Of a stretch of DNA of 64,000 nt, positions 25,564 through 33,174 are shown one piece after another. Location: NCBI RefSeq assembly GCF_046557615.1, contig NZ_JBKIII010000001.1, forward strand, positions 1,550,001-1,614,000. Reading direction: 5' to 3'. Source of the stretch: Haloferax sp046557615. GTDB lineage: Archaea > Halobacteriota > Halobacteria > Halobacteriales > Haloferacaceae. Position numbers and translations under genes: made by a program. Each line of letters opens with the position of its first letter. Position 1 is the stretch's first letter. The notes below the pieces were generated by a model, which saw only the letters and a list, made by a program, of their open reading frames with translations, was not told the origin of the DNA and did no database searches.

Positions 25564-26544
25564 ATGGACCTCACCGACCGTCCGCGGCGGCTTCGAACCG
25601 ACGGGATTCGACCGCTCGTGTCGGAGACATCGCTCGATTCGACGGACCTCGTGGTGCCAATTTTCGTGGACGCGACGACCGACGAACGCGTCCCTATCGA
25701 GTCGATGCCGGGCCACGAACGCGTCCCGCTCGACGAGGCTGTCGCCCGCGTGCGCGAAGTTCGTGAGACGGGCGTCGAAGCCGTCATCGTCTTCGGGATT
25801 CCCGAGTCGAAAGACGCCGAAGGGTCGCGCGCGTACGCGAATGACGGCATCGTACAGGAAGCAGTTCGCCGCATCACCGACGAGACCGACGCCTACGTCA
25901 TCACCGACGTCTGCTTGTGCGAGTACACCGACCACGGTCACTGTGGAATCGTCGAAGAGGGGGCCGAAGAGAATCCGACGCTCACCGTCCAAAACGACCC
26001 GACGCTCGAACTGCTCGCCAAGACCGCAGTCTCGCACGCCGAGGCCGGAGCCGACATGATTGCCCCCTCGTCGATGACCGACGGCATGGTCGGCGCGATT
26101 CGCGAGGCGCTGGACGAAGCAGGCTACTCGGATATCCCCATCATGTCCTACGCCGCGAAGTACGAGAGCAACTTCTACGGACCCTTCCGCGACGCCGCCG
26201 ACGGCGCACCTGCCTTCGGCAACCGGCGGCACTATCAGATGGACCCCGCGAACGCCCGTGAGGCGATGCGAGAAGTCGCCCTCGACGTCGAACAGGGCGC
26301 AGACGTGCTGATGGTCAAACCCGGCCTGCCGTATCTCGATATCATCCACGCCATCCGCGAGACGTACGACCACCCGGTCGCCGCCTACAACGTCTCCGGC
26401 GAGTACGCGATGCTCCACGCCGCGGCAGAAAAGGGCTGGTTGGACCTCGAAGCGACGGCGTACGAATCGCTCGTCTCACTGAAGCGTGCCGGCGCAGACC
26501 TGATTATCACGTACTTCGCCGAGGACATCGCAGAGCGACTGTAA
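25564..26544 (+). CDS. hemB: Porphobilinogen synthase (5-aminolevulinate dehydratase)
   Basis: 326 residues. Active-site lysines lie in 'MSYAAKYESNFYGPF' and 'ADVLMVKPGLPYLDII', and the zinc-binding cysteine loop is 'TDVCLCEYTDHGHCGIV', so it is the Zn-dependent type. It condenses two ALA molecules to porphobilinogen. ATG 25564 gives the family start MDLTDRPRRLRTDG; the frame opens 18 codons earlier. Other haem-pathway genes (hemL, hemC, sumT, hemD) lie 5-10 kb downstream on the same strand. Confidence 0.96.
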   Translation: MDLTDRPRRLRTDGIRPLVSETSLDSTDLVVPIFVDATTDERVPIESMPGHERVPLDEAVARVREVRETGVEAVIVFGIPESKDAEGSRAYANDGIVQEAVRRITDETDAYVITDVCLCEYTDHGHCGIVEEGAEENPTLTVQNDPTLELLAKTAVSHAEAGADMIAPSSMTDGMVGAIREALDEAGYSDIPIMSYAAKYESNFYGPFRDAADGAPAFGNRRHYQMDPANAREAMREVALDVEQGADVLMVKPGLPYLDIIHAIRETYDHPVAAYNVSGEYAMLHAAAEKGWLDLEATAYESLVSLKRAGADLIITYFAEDIAERL

Positions 26545-26664
26545 GCCGTACGAGCAGAGAGTCACCATCCTCGCTATCGGTGTCAACGTGGCAAAAATTG
26601 GTTCGTGACACCACCCCGCGCACCCCGGAATATCAGGTAGTCGGGCAATATTTTCCTGAACGTT

Positions 26665-26703
26665 TGTCCAGAGAATCTCGAAAGGAGTTCGAGATAGTGG
26701 ACA
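26665..26703. promoter_or_regulatory. Two-tier dyad upstream of amt1 promoter
   Basis: Inner arms ATCTCGAA (26675-26682) and TTCGAGAT (26688-26695) pair perfectly across AGGAG. Outer arms TGTCC (26665-26669) and GGACA (26699-26703) also pair. The dyad ends 6 bases before the GACCTTATAT motif, the place for an activator or repressor. Candidate nitrogen-responsive operator (inference). Confidence 0.5.
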
Positions 26704-26709
26704 GAATAC

Positions 26710-26800
26710 GACCTTATATGCGTAATATTCTACGGCATTTTGTTTAAACGTCAGGTTACATTCCCCAAAAATTGTCTTTTTCAACGTGCAACTTTATGTA
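26710..26800 (+). promoter_or_regulatory. amt1 promoter with architecture conserved in amt2
   Basis: GACCTTATAT (26710-26719), then 61 bases, TCAACG (26781-26786), 7 bases, TTATGTA (26794-26800). The identical set with identical spacing precedes the second amt gene. TTATGTA is a plausible TATA box with a transcript start near 26822; GACCTTATAT is either a second, distal TATA box or an activator site. The amt start codon is 104 bases beyond. Confidence 0.6.
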
Positions 26801-26826
26801 TGCCCTCCCCATGAAGCCGAACCGTG

Positions 26827-26907
26827 ATGAAGCACCACATTCCACACAGATACGGAAGAAAAGTGCCTGATTGTCCACTCGCAGTGAGCAGAGGTGTACA
26901 CAAGTGA
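26827..26907 (+). CDS. Possible upstream ORF overlapping the amt1 start
   Basis: 26 codons, beginning MKHHIPHRYGRKVP. Its ATG is near the transcript start predicted from TTATGTA, so it could be translated leaderless. Its TGA overlaps the amt1 GTG as GTGA, the usual geometry of translational coupling. An equivalent ORF overlaps the amt2 start. The peptide has no recognised homologue; it may be a leader ORF or chance. Confidence 0.35.
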   Translation: MKHHIPHRYGRKVPDCPLAVSRGVHK

Positions 26908-28310
26908 TTTCGCTCCAAGTTGACCCGAGTGTCATCGCTAGCGGGGTCAACTACGTCTGGATTCTCGTCGTGTCGTTCCTCATCTTCTTCATGCAGCCGG
27001 GCTTCGCCCTGCTCGAAGCGGGACAGGTTCGTGCGAAGAACGTCGGGAACGTCCTGATGAAGAACATGACCGACTGGGCACTGGGTGTCCTCGTCTACTT
27101 CATCGTCGGTGCGGGCGTCGCAACCATCATCGGCGGACTCACCTCACCTGGAGGGTTCAGCGCGGCCGCGGCGTTCTCCTACATCGGTGACTCCGGTTCG
27201 TGGATCGACTGGCTCTTCGGCGCTGTCTTCGCGATGACCGCCGCAACCATCGTCTCCGGCGCGGTCGCCGAACGCATGGACTTCCGTGCGTACGTCGTCT
27301 TCGCGGGTATCATGACGGGTATCATCTACCCTGTCGTGCAGGGCCTCACGTGGTCCGGCGGCCTGCTCGCCGGAAGCGGCTACCTCGGAGCCATTCTCGG
27401 TGTCGGCTACCTCGACTTCGCCGGTGCAACCGTCGTCCACATGTGCGGTGGTGTCGCCGGTCTCGTCGCCGCGAAGATGGTCGGCCCACGTAAGGGTCGC
27501 TTCGATGCGAACGGTGACAGCCAGCCCATTCCGGGCCACTCGATGCTGCTCGCTGTTCTCGGCACGCTCATCCTCGCCTTCGGCTGGTACGGCTTCAACG
27601 TCGGTACGCAAGCGACCGTCCTCGCCGTCACCGAGAGCGGTGGACTCGAATTCATGGGCGCCGCACTCGGCCGCGTCGCACTCGTGACCACTCTTGGCAT
27701 GGGCGCAGGCGCAGTCGCCGCAGTCATCGTCTCCGCGCAATACCAGGGCAAGCCCGACCCCCTCTGGATGGCAAACGGCCTGCTCGCCGGTCTCGTCGCA
27801 GTTACGGGCGCAGTCCCCCACGTCACGTGGTGGGGCGGTCTCATCCTCGGCGCACTCGGCGGCGCAATCGTCCTGCCCGCGTTCCGCTTTACGGTTGACA
27901 CGCTCAAAATCGACGACGTGTGTGGCGTCTTCGCTGTTCACGGTGTCGCAGGCGCAGTCGGCACGGCACTCATCCCAGTCTTCGCAGTCGGCGGATTCTC
28001 CGCCACGCAACTGGTGATGCAGGTCGCCGGTGTCGGCGTCATCGCCCTCTGGACCATCGTCGCCTCCGCTGTCGTCCTGTTTGCGACGAGTGCGGTCTTC
28101 AACCTCCGCGTCTCGGAAGCAGAAGAACTCGAAGGTCTCGACATCGGCGAACACGGTGTCTCGGTCTACCCCGAATTCGTCGGCGAGTCCTCACCCGACC
28201 GTGCGCTGGGAACGCCCACGGCGACCGACGGTGGCAGTGAGGTTCGCACGGACGGTGGTGTCGAAGCCGAACACACGTCGGACTCGTTCGACGGAGGTGA
28301 CTCGAAATGA
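26904..28310 (+). CDS. amt1: Ammonium transporter (Amt family), copy 1
   Basis: 468 residues, eleven predicted helices. Pore twin-histidine regions are visible: 'ATVVHMCGGVAGLV' and 'VCGVFAVHGVAGAVG'. 'GFALLEAGQVRAKNVGNVLM' and 'LGTLILAFGWYGFNVGTQA' are classical Amt signatures. The C-terminal ~60 residues are acidic and may contact PII. GTG 26904 is chosen because it aligns with the start of copy 2; an in-frame TTG at 26871 is less likely. The stop overlaps the PII gene start (ATGA), forming an amt-glnK operon. Confidence 0.94.
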   Translation: MISLQVDPSVIASGVNYVWILVVSFLIFFMQPGFALLEAGQVRAKNVGNVLMKNMTDWALGVLVYFIVGAGVATIIGGLTSPGGFSAAAAFSYIGDSGSWIDWLFGAVFAMTAATIVSGAVAERMDFRAYVVFAGIMTGIIYPVVQGLTWSGGLLAGSGYLGAILGVGYLDFAGATVVHMCGGVAGLVAAKMVGPRKGRFDANGDSQPIPGHSMLLAVLGTLILAFGWYGFNVGTQATVLAVTESGGLEFMGAALGRVALVTTLGMGAGAVAAVIVSAQYQGKPDPLWMANGLLAGLVAVTGAVPHVTWWGGLILGALGGAIVLPAFRFTVDTLKIDDVCGVFAVHGVAGAVGTALIPVFAVGGFSATQLVMQVAGVGVIALWTIVASAVVLFATSAVFNLRVSEAEELEGLDIGEHGVSVYPEFVGESSPDRALGTPTATDGGSEVRTDGGVEAEHTSDSFDGGDSK

Positions 28311-28666
28311 GTGAAGAAAACGACGGTATCAAACTCATCATGGCGGTCATCCGCCCAGATAAGCTCGCAGACGTCAAACGCGCACTCGCGGAAGCGGGTG
28401 CCCCCTCGCTGACAGTGACGAACGTCTCCGGTCGCGGTTCACAGCCTGCAAAGAAAGGCCAGTGGCGCGGCGAGGAGTACACCGTCGACCTCCACCAGAA
28501 GGTTAAAATCGAGTGTGTCGTCGCAGACACACCGGCCGAAGACGTCGTAGACGCCATCGTCGAGGCTGCCCACACGGGTGAAAAAGGCGACGGCAAGGTG
28601 TTCGTCATGCCTGTCGAATCGGCTGTCCAAGTTCGGACCGGAAAGGAGGGGAAACCAGCAGTCTGA
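28307..28666 (+). CDS. glnK1: PII nitrogen regulatory protein (GlnK), copy 1
   Basis: 119 residues. T-loop 'QWRGEEYTVDLHQKVKIE' with Tyr58 at the classical apex position, and B-loop 'TGEKGDGKVFVMPVE'. PII trimers bind ATP/ADP and 2-oxoglutarate and block Amt channels when nitrogen is plentiful. Start ATG 28307 overlaps the amt1 stop, ensuring coupled translation with its target. About 80% alike to copy 2 by eye in the core. Confidence 0.95.
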   Translation: MSEENDGIKLIMAVIRPDKLADVKRALAEAGAPSLTVTNVSGRGSQPAKKGQWRGEEYTVDLHQKVKIECVVADTPAEDVVDAIVEAAHTGEKGDGKVFVMPVESAVQVRTGKEGKPAV

Positions 28667-28736
28667 ATCTCACATAACCCTGGAACCGGTCAGTCTTTTC
28701 CTGCGCGTGAGCGGGTGACTCCCGTTTGCCCCATTC

Positions 28737-28762
28737 GGTTCTCTGAGATTGGTCAGAGAACC
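28737..28762. promoter_or_regulatory. Perfect 10-bp inverted repeat between glnK1 and amt2
   Basis: GGTTCTCTGA-GATTGG-TCAGAGAACC, all ten pairs matching. It starts 71 bases after the glnK1 stop and ends 57 bases before the GACCTTATAT motif of amt2. It has no T-run after it, so an operator is more likely than an intrinsic terminator, although RNA processing or stabilisation of the glnK1 3' end is possible. Confidence 0.6.
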
Positions 28763-28818
28763 AACACTACACACGTCAAATAGTTCGGCAACATTTGTCT
28801 ACTTGTCGCCGAATATAT

Positions 28819-28909
28819 GACCTTATATTACTCATACTTGATTGTAAACCGGACGTTTGTCGAGATAACGGCTTGTTTTTAGACACATGTCAACGCAAAT
28901 GGTTATGTA
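28819..28909 (+). promoter_or_regulatory. amt2 promoter with architecture conserved in amt1
   Basis: GACCTTATAT (28819-28828), 61 bases, TCAACG (28890-28895), 7 bases, TTATGTA (28903-28909): the same elements and distances as before amt1, while the intervening sequence is diverged. A transcript start near 28932 is predicted from TTATGTA. ACGTTTGTCGAGA at 28853-28865 also matches 12 of 13 bases of 26660-26672 upstream of amt1. Confidence 0.6.
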
Positions 28910-28932
28910 CTCAGATGTGGATAGAATCTCCC

Positions 28933-29031
28933 ATGATTCGTGGAACAAACATCCACGAATTGAGCACCACTATGTACAAACGTCAATTCCCGTCCCTCGC
29001 TGAATCGACTCTCGGAGGAATCGTATGGTAG
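28933..29031 (+). CDS. Possible upstream ORF overlapping the amt2 start
   Basis: 32 codons from ATG 28933 (MIRGTNIHELSTT, then MYKRQFPSLAESTL, ending GGIVW). An internal ATG lies at 28972. The start coincides with the transcript start predicted from TTATGTA. Its TAG lies 4 bases inside amt2, a 7-base overlap. The C-terminal half weakly resembles the amt1 counterpart (K/R-rich, P, LA-x-S). Could be a coupling leader or chance. Confidence 0.35.
   Translation: MIRGTNIHELSTTMYKRQFPSLAESTLGGIVW
28936..28960. promoter_or_regulatory. Hairpin in the amt2 mRNA leader
   Basis: ATTCGTGGA-ACAAACA-TCCACGAAT, a perfect 9-7-9 inverted repeat 65-89 bases upstream of the amt2 ATG. It lies inside the predicted leader and within the upstream ORF, so ribosomes reading that ORF would unfold it. 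Confidence 0.5.
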
Positions 29032-30434
29032 TTCCCTTGCAGACAGACCTGGCGACCATCGTCGAAGGTGTGAACCTCGTCTGGGTCCTCACCGTCACGT
29101 TCCTCATCTTCTTCATGCACGCCGGTTTCGCCATGCTCGAAGCCGGGCAAGTCCGCGCGAAGAACGTCTCGAACCAACTCACGAAGAACCTCCTGACGTG
29201 GAGTCTCGGGGTCATCGTGTTCTTCCTACTCGGTGCCGCCGTCTCGACAATCATCGCGGGCGTCACCGGTGGACCCTCTGTGACCATCACTGACGCCTTC
29301 ATGAGCCTCTATGCACCCGACGCCGCCGCAACGACGGCGTGGGTCGATTGGCTCTTCGGCGCGGTGTTCGCGATGACCGCCGCGACTATCGTCTCCGGTG
29401 CGGTCGCAGGCCGCGCACGCCTCGGTGCGTACCTGACCTACACGATCCTCATCGCGGGTATCATCTACCCCGTCGTGGTCGGCTTCACGTGGGCCGGTGG
29501 CTTCCTCGGAGGCCTCGGCTTCCACGACTTCGCAGGCGGCATGATCGTCCACGGCATGGGCGGCATCGCCGGTCTCACCGCCGCGTGGGTTATCGGCCCG
29601 CGCATGAACCGCTTCAAACCCGACGGCTCTGCGAACGTCATCCCCGGTCACTCCATCACGTTCGCCGTCCTCGGCACCCTCATCCTCGCTTTCGGCTGGT
29701 ACGGCTTCAACGTCGGTACCGCCGCAGCGCCCCTCGCATACTCCGAGGCTGACGGCCTGACGCTCGGTTCGTTCGCCTACGTCGGTCGCGTCGCACTCGT
29801 CACCACGCTCGGCATGGCCGCTGGCGCGCTCGGTGCCGGTGGCGTCGCCTACCTCAAGACCGGCAAAGTCGATACGCTGTACGTCGCAAACGGCCTGCTC
29901 GCAGGTCTCGTCGGCATCACGGCCATCGCTGACGACATCATCTGGCCGGGCGCAATCATCGTCGGCGCACTCGCTGGCGCGCAACTACCCTTCGTCTTCG
30001 AGTTCGTCGAGAAGCGTCTCCGCATCGACGACGTGTGTGCGGTCTTCCCCGTCCACGGCTCGGCAGGCATGCTCGGTGCCCTGCTCTACCCGGTTTTTGC
30101 GATGCCCGTCTGGCACAGTGGGGCGTCGGTCGTCTCGCTCGCCATCCCGCAAATTATCGGCGTCGTCGTCATCGCAATCTGGACGTTCGCCGCAACTGCG
30201 CTGGTCTTTGGTGCCTTCCGCTCGGTTGGTCTGGCCCGCGTCTCGGCCGACCACGAGCGTCAGGGTCTCGACACGGCCGAACACGGCGTCGATACCTACC
30301 CCGAATTCGGCGCGCCAGACGACGCTGGCATCCGCGCTGATGGAGGTTTCACCGCAGGTGAAAGCACGTCGGATGCGTCGTCCGACGGAGGTCTCACCGC
30401 AGATGGATTCATGACGACGCGCAAGGAGGACTAA
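29025..30434 (+). CDS. amt2: Ammonium transporter (Amt family), copy 2
   Basis: 469 residues, eleven helices. Twin-histidine pore segments 'GGMIVHGMGGIAGLTA' and 'VCAVFPVHGSAGMLG' are present, with 'GFAMLEAGQVRAKNVSNQLT' near the N-terminus. Start ATG 29025 has a good GGAGG at 29014-29018. The C-terminal tail (about 50 residues) repeats 'DGGFTAGES' / 'DGGLTADGF' and is acidic. A glnK copy follows after 3 bases. It is a tandem duplicate of amt1 with a diverged C-terminus. Confidence 0.94.
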   Translation: MVVPLQTDLATIVEGVNLVWVLTVTFLIFFMHAGFAMLEAGQVRAKNVSNQLTKNLLTWSLGVIVFFLLGAAVSTIIAGVTGGPSVTITDAFMSLYAPDAAATTAWVDWLFGAVFAMTAATIVSGAVAGRARLGAYLTYTILIAGIIYPVVVGFTWAGGFLGGLGFHDFAGGMIVHGMGGIAGLTAAWVIGPRMNRFKPDGSANVIPGHSITFAVLGTLILAFGWYGFNVGTAAAPLAYSEADGLTLGSFAYVGRVALVTTLGMAAGALGAGGVAYLKTGKVDTLYVANGLLAGLVGITAIADDIIWPGAIIVGALAGAQLPFVFEFVEKRLRIDDVCAVFPVHGSAGMLGALLYPVFAMPVWHSGASVVSLAIPQIIGVVVIAIWTFAATALVFGAFRSVGLARVSADHERQGLDTAEHGVDTYPEFGAPDDAGIRADGGFTAGESTSDASSDGGLTADGFMTTRKED

Positions 30435-30437
30435 GAC

Positions 30438-30803
30438 ATGAGTGACCTCGCAAACGACGGCGGAATCAAACTCGTCATGGCCATCGTCCGACCTGACAAA
30501 CTTGCGGACGTGAAATCCGCGCTCGCGGAAGTCGGCGCACCCTCGCTGACGGTGACGAACGTCTCCGGTCGCGGGTCGCAACCGGCGACCAAGAGCCAAT
30601 GGCGCGGCGAAGAGTACACCGTCGACCTCCACCAGAAGGTCAAAATCGAGTGTATCGTCGCCGAGATACCCGCCGAAGACGTGGCGAACGCCATCGCCGA
30701 CGCCGCCCACACGGGCGAGAAAGGCGACGGGAAAGTCTTCGTTCTCCCCGTCGAAGAGGCGTACCAGGTTCGAACGGGGAAAACCGGCCGCGACGCGGTC
30801 TGA
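30438..30803 (+). CDS. glnK2: PII nitrogen regulatory protein (GlnK), copy 2
   Basis: 121 residues. T-loop 'SQWRGEEYTVDLHQKVKIE' with Tyr60 and B-loop 'TGEKGDGKVFVLPVEEA'. The T-loop is identical to copy 1 apart from its first residues, so both should bind Amt the same way; differences lie at the N- and C-termini. Start ATG 30438 is 3 bases past the amt2 stop. Expected to gate amt2 according to 2-oxoglutarate/ATP status. Confidence 0.95.
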   Translation: MSDLANDGGIKLVMAIVRPDKLADVKSALAEVGAPSLTVTNVSGRGSQPATKSQWRGEEYTVDLHQKVKIECIVAEIPAEDVANAIADAAHTGEKGDGKVFVLPVEEAYQVRTGKTGRDAV

Positions 30804-30964
30804 ACCCCGAAATCGGACTATTTCGTGACTCGTTCGAGTCTCGATGCGCACGGCAATCACGCGAAACGGTTTTTCTGCTTCGAACTGAGCCATGAGATGA
30901 TGAGCGGTGACTCGCCCTGATTGACCTCACGCTCGCCGTTGGGCTCGCACTCGCACTCGTCGGC

Positions 30965-31621
30965 ATGCCAGCGGTGAGCCTCGTCACCGACCGCATCGGC
31001 ATCGAAGGCGACGACTTCAGAGCTGACCTCCTCGTGAGCGACGCGAGCAAGTGGGCGGTCTTTCTCCTCCTCTGTGGGTTCGTCGTCTTCGTCGAAGGTC
31101 GCCCGCTCTCCTCGATTTCGGGGCGCTCGCTCGACCCACTCGCGTTCGTCGCCGCAGTTGGCGGCGGCGTGATACTGCTCTTCGCCGCGAGTGCAGTTGC
31201 CACTCCCATTTTCGAACGGTTTGGCATCGGCGGCGTGAACGACGAGATGACGCGATTCGGGTCGCTCTCGGTTCCGCACCGACTCGGCGTCGCCGCGACG
31301 GCCGGAATCACCGAAGAAGCACTCTTTCACGGCTACGCTATCGAGCGACTGCTGGAAGCGACGGGAAGTCCGCTGATTGCGGGTAGCATCTCCTTTGTCG
31401 CGTTCACCCTCGGCCACGTCGTCGGGTGGGACCGCGACTCAGTCGTGCGGATTGCCGTGCCCGCGCTCGTGACGACGCTCTTCTATCTCCTCATCCGCGA
31501 CGTGGTCGCGCTGATGGCGATTCACGCACTCAACGACGCGGTTGGGCTCCTTCTCGCAGGTTCGATAGAGCGCGACGCCGAACACCAAGAGTCGGAGACG
31601 GCGCAGAATTCAAGCCAGTAA
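30965..31621 (+). CDS. CPBP-family intramembrane protease, start region probably frameshifted
   Basis: 218 residues from the first in-frame ATG. The CPBP catalytic motif appears as 'TEEALFHGYAIERLLEA' (EExxxH variant of EExxxR), followed by 'FVAFTLGHVVGWDRDS' and 'LMAIHALNDAVGLLLAG'. However, the frame upstream of the ATG encodes hydrophobic 'LIDLTLAVGLALALVG', clearly the first helix, without any standard start after the stop at 30908. ATG 30897 (M-M-S-G-D-S-P) is in another frame and would join it if one base were added between 30897 and 30920. Real gene, 5' end uncertain. Confidence 0.8.
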   Translation: MPAVSLVTDRIGIEGDDFRADLLVSDASKWAVFLLLCGFVVFVEGRPLSSISGRSLDPLAFVAAVGGGVILLFAASAVATPIFERFGIGGVNDEMTRFGSLSVPHRLGVAATAGITEEALFHGYAIERLLEATGSPLIAGSISFVAFTLGHVVGWDRDSVVRIAVPALVTTLFYLLIRDVVALMAIHALNDAVGLLLAGSIERDAEHQESETAQNSSQ

Positions 31622-31653
31622 GGTCTTTCCCGTGCGCGAGCGAATCGCCGCCC

Positions 31654-32925
31654 ATGAGACACGACGAGTCCCGCCGGTTGTACGACCGGGCACTCTCCGT
31701 ACTGGCTGGCGGCGTGAACTCCTCTGTCAGAGCCACACAGCCGTATCCATTCTTCGTCGAACGCGGCGACGGCGCGCACGTCATCGACGCCGACGGCAAC
31801 CGCTATATCGACTACGTGATGGGCTACGGACCGCTCCTCTACGGCCACGACGCACCCGAACCCGTGCAGGCCGCCGTCCAGAAACACTCCGCGGCAGGGC
31901 CGATGTACGGCGCACCCACAGAGATAGAAGTCGAACACGCCGAGTTCGTCGCCCGGCACGTTCCCTCGGTCGAGATGATTCGCTTCGTCAACTCGGGGAC
32001 CGAAGCCACCGTCTCGGCCGTTCGCCTCGCTCGCGCAACCACAGGCCGCGACAAAATCGTCATCATGCAGGGCGGCTACCACGGCGCGCAGGAATCGACG
32101 CTCGTCAAGGGCGAACCCGGCAACGTCCACCCGAGTACGCGCGGCATCCCCGACTCCTTCGCCGAACACACGATTCCGGTGCCGTTCAACGACGAGGAGG
32201 CCATCCGCGAGGTGTTCGAACAGCACGGCGACGACATCGCCGCGGTCATGACCGAACCCATCTTGGCAAACACGGGTATCGTCATGCCCGTCGATGGCTA
32301 CCTCCAGACGCTCCGCGATATCACCGAAGAACACGGGTCGCTCCTCATCTTCGACGAAGTCATCACCGGCTTCCGGGTCGGCGGTCTCCAGTGTGCCCAA
32401 GGAAAGTTCGGCGTCACACCCGACATCACCACCTTCGGGAAGATTATCGGCGGTGGATTCCCCGTCGGTGCAATCGGTGGCAAGGCCGAACTCATCGAGC
32501 AGTTCACCCCCGGCGGCGACGTGTTCCAGTCAGGGACCTTCTCGGGGCACCCAGTGACGATGGCCGCGGGCCACGAGTACCTGAAGTTCGCCGCCGAGAA
32601 CGACGTTTATGACCACGTTAATCACCTCGGCAACGAGCTTCGAACGGGAATTTCGGACATCCTCGAAGACCACGCACCCGAGTACACTGTCGTCGGGACG
32701 GACTCGATGTTCAAGACAATCTTCACGCGTCACGGGTCGGCTCCGAAGAACGGTGCTGACGTGTCGAACGCCGAGACCGACCGCTGGGAACGCGTCTTCT
32801 GGCAGGAGATGAAAGACCACGGTGTCTTCCTCACGGCCAACCAGTTCGAGTCACAGTTCGTCTCCTACGCGCACACCGACGAGGACATCGAACGCACGCT
32901 CGAAGCGTACAAAGAAGCCCTATAG
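31654..32925 (+). CDS. hemL: Glutamate-1-semialdehyde 2,1-aminomutase
   Basis: 423 residues. PLP lysine in 'DITTFGKIIGGGFPVGAIGG', substrate loop 'RATQPYPFFVERGDGAHVID', 'FVNSGTEATVSAVRLARATT' and 'LLIFDEVITGFRVG'. It makes 5-aminolevulinate in the C5 pathway, feeding hemB. ATG 31654 is the family start. hemA (glutamyl-tRNA reductase) is not in the window. The stop overlaps the end of a convergent small membrane protein gene by 6 bases. Confidence 0.96.
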   Translation: MRHDESRRLYDRALSVLAGGVNSSVRATQPYPFFVERGDGAHVIDADGNRYIDYVMGYGPLLYGHDAPEPVQAAVQKHSAAGPMYGAPTEIEVEHAEFVARHVPSVEMIRFVNSGTEATVSAVRLARATTGRDKIVIMQGGYHGAQESTLVKGEPGNVHPSTRGIPDSFAEHTIPVPFNDEEAIREVFEQHGDDIAAVMTEPILANTGIVMPVDGYLQTLRDITEEHGSLLIFDEVITGFRVGGLQCAQGKFGVTPDITTFGKIIGGGFPVGAIGGKAELIEQFTPGGDVFQSGTFSGHPVTMAAGHEYLKFAAENDVYDHVNHLGNELRTGISDILEDHAPEYTVVGTDSMFKTIFTRHGSAPKNGADVSNAETDRWERVFWQEMKDHGVFLTANQFESQFVSYAHTDEDIERTLEAYKEAL

Positions 32926-33099
32926 GCGGACTGTTTTTTGCAGATAGAGGTACCACAGCGGGCTGAATAGGCCCGCGCCGACGAGTCCCGCGATGAAGGG
33001 CGTCGCGCCCGTCGGGTCCGGACTGAGGACGAACGCGGGCGGAAACGCCACGACGAGGGCGAGAATGAACGAAAGGAGGACGCGATGGGTGGAGGGCAT
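32920..33099 (-). CDS. Small two-helix membrane protein, unknown function
   Basis: 59 residues: MPSTHRVLLSFILALVVAFP begins the first helix, then 'VLSPDPTGATPFIAGLVG' and 'LFSPLWYLYLQKTVRL' the second. Its composition and the two clean helices favour a real gene. The stop codon overlaps the hemL 3' end by 6 bases (convergent). No family assigned. Confidence 0.65.
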   Translation of the reverse strand: MPSTHRVLLSFILALVVAFPPAFVLSPDPTGATPFIAGLVGAGLFSPLWYLYLQKTVRL

Positions 33100-33174
33100 C
33101 TCCTCTGCAGATGTGTGTCAGAAGAAAGTAGTTTTCGTCCTGCGATTTCGAGTCGAGGTCGTTCTGTACGGCGA

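Larger units (their letters stand above)
26545..26903. other. 359-base regulatory region upstream of amt1
   Basis: No conserved protein gene. The stretch holds the hemB 3' end, a large dyad (26665-26703), the conserved double promoter motif (26710-26800) and a short ORF running into the amt start. It is AT-richer than the flanking genes. Confidence 0.6.
28667..29024. other. 358-base regulatory region upstream of amt2
   Basis: Gene-free apart from a short ORF entering amt2. It carries a perfect 10-6-10 inverted repeat, the promoter layout shared with amt1 and a 9-7-9 hairpin near the amt2 start. The amt2 Shine-Dalgarno GGAGG (29014-29018) is clear. Confidence 0.6.

Noticed and set aside
24961..26418. 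A 485-codon minus-strand open frame ending in the DedA-like protein
   Set aside because: The first ~300 codons are exactly antisense to hemB; only the C-terminal part has membrane-protein character, so the gene is taken to start at 25473.
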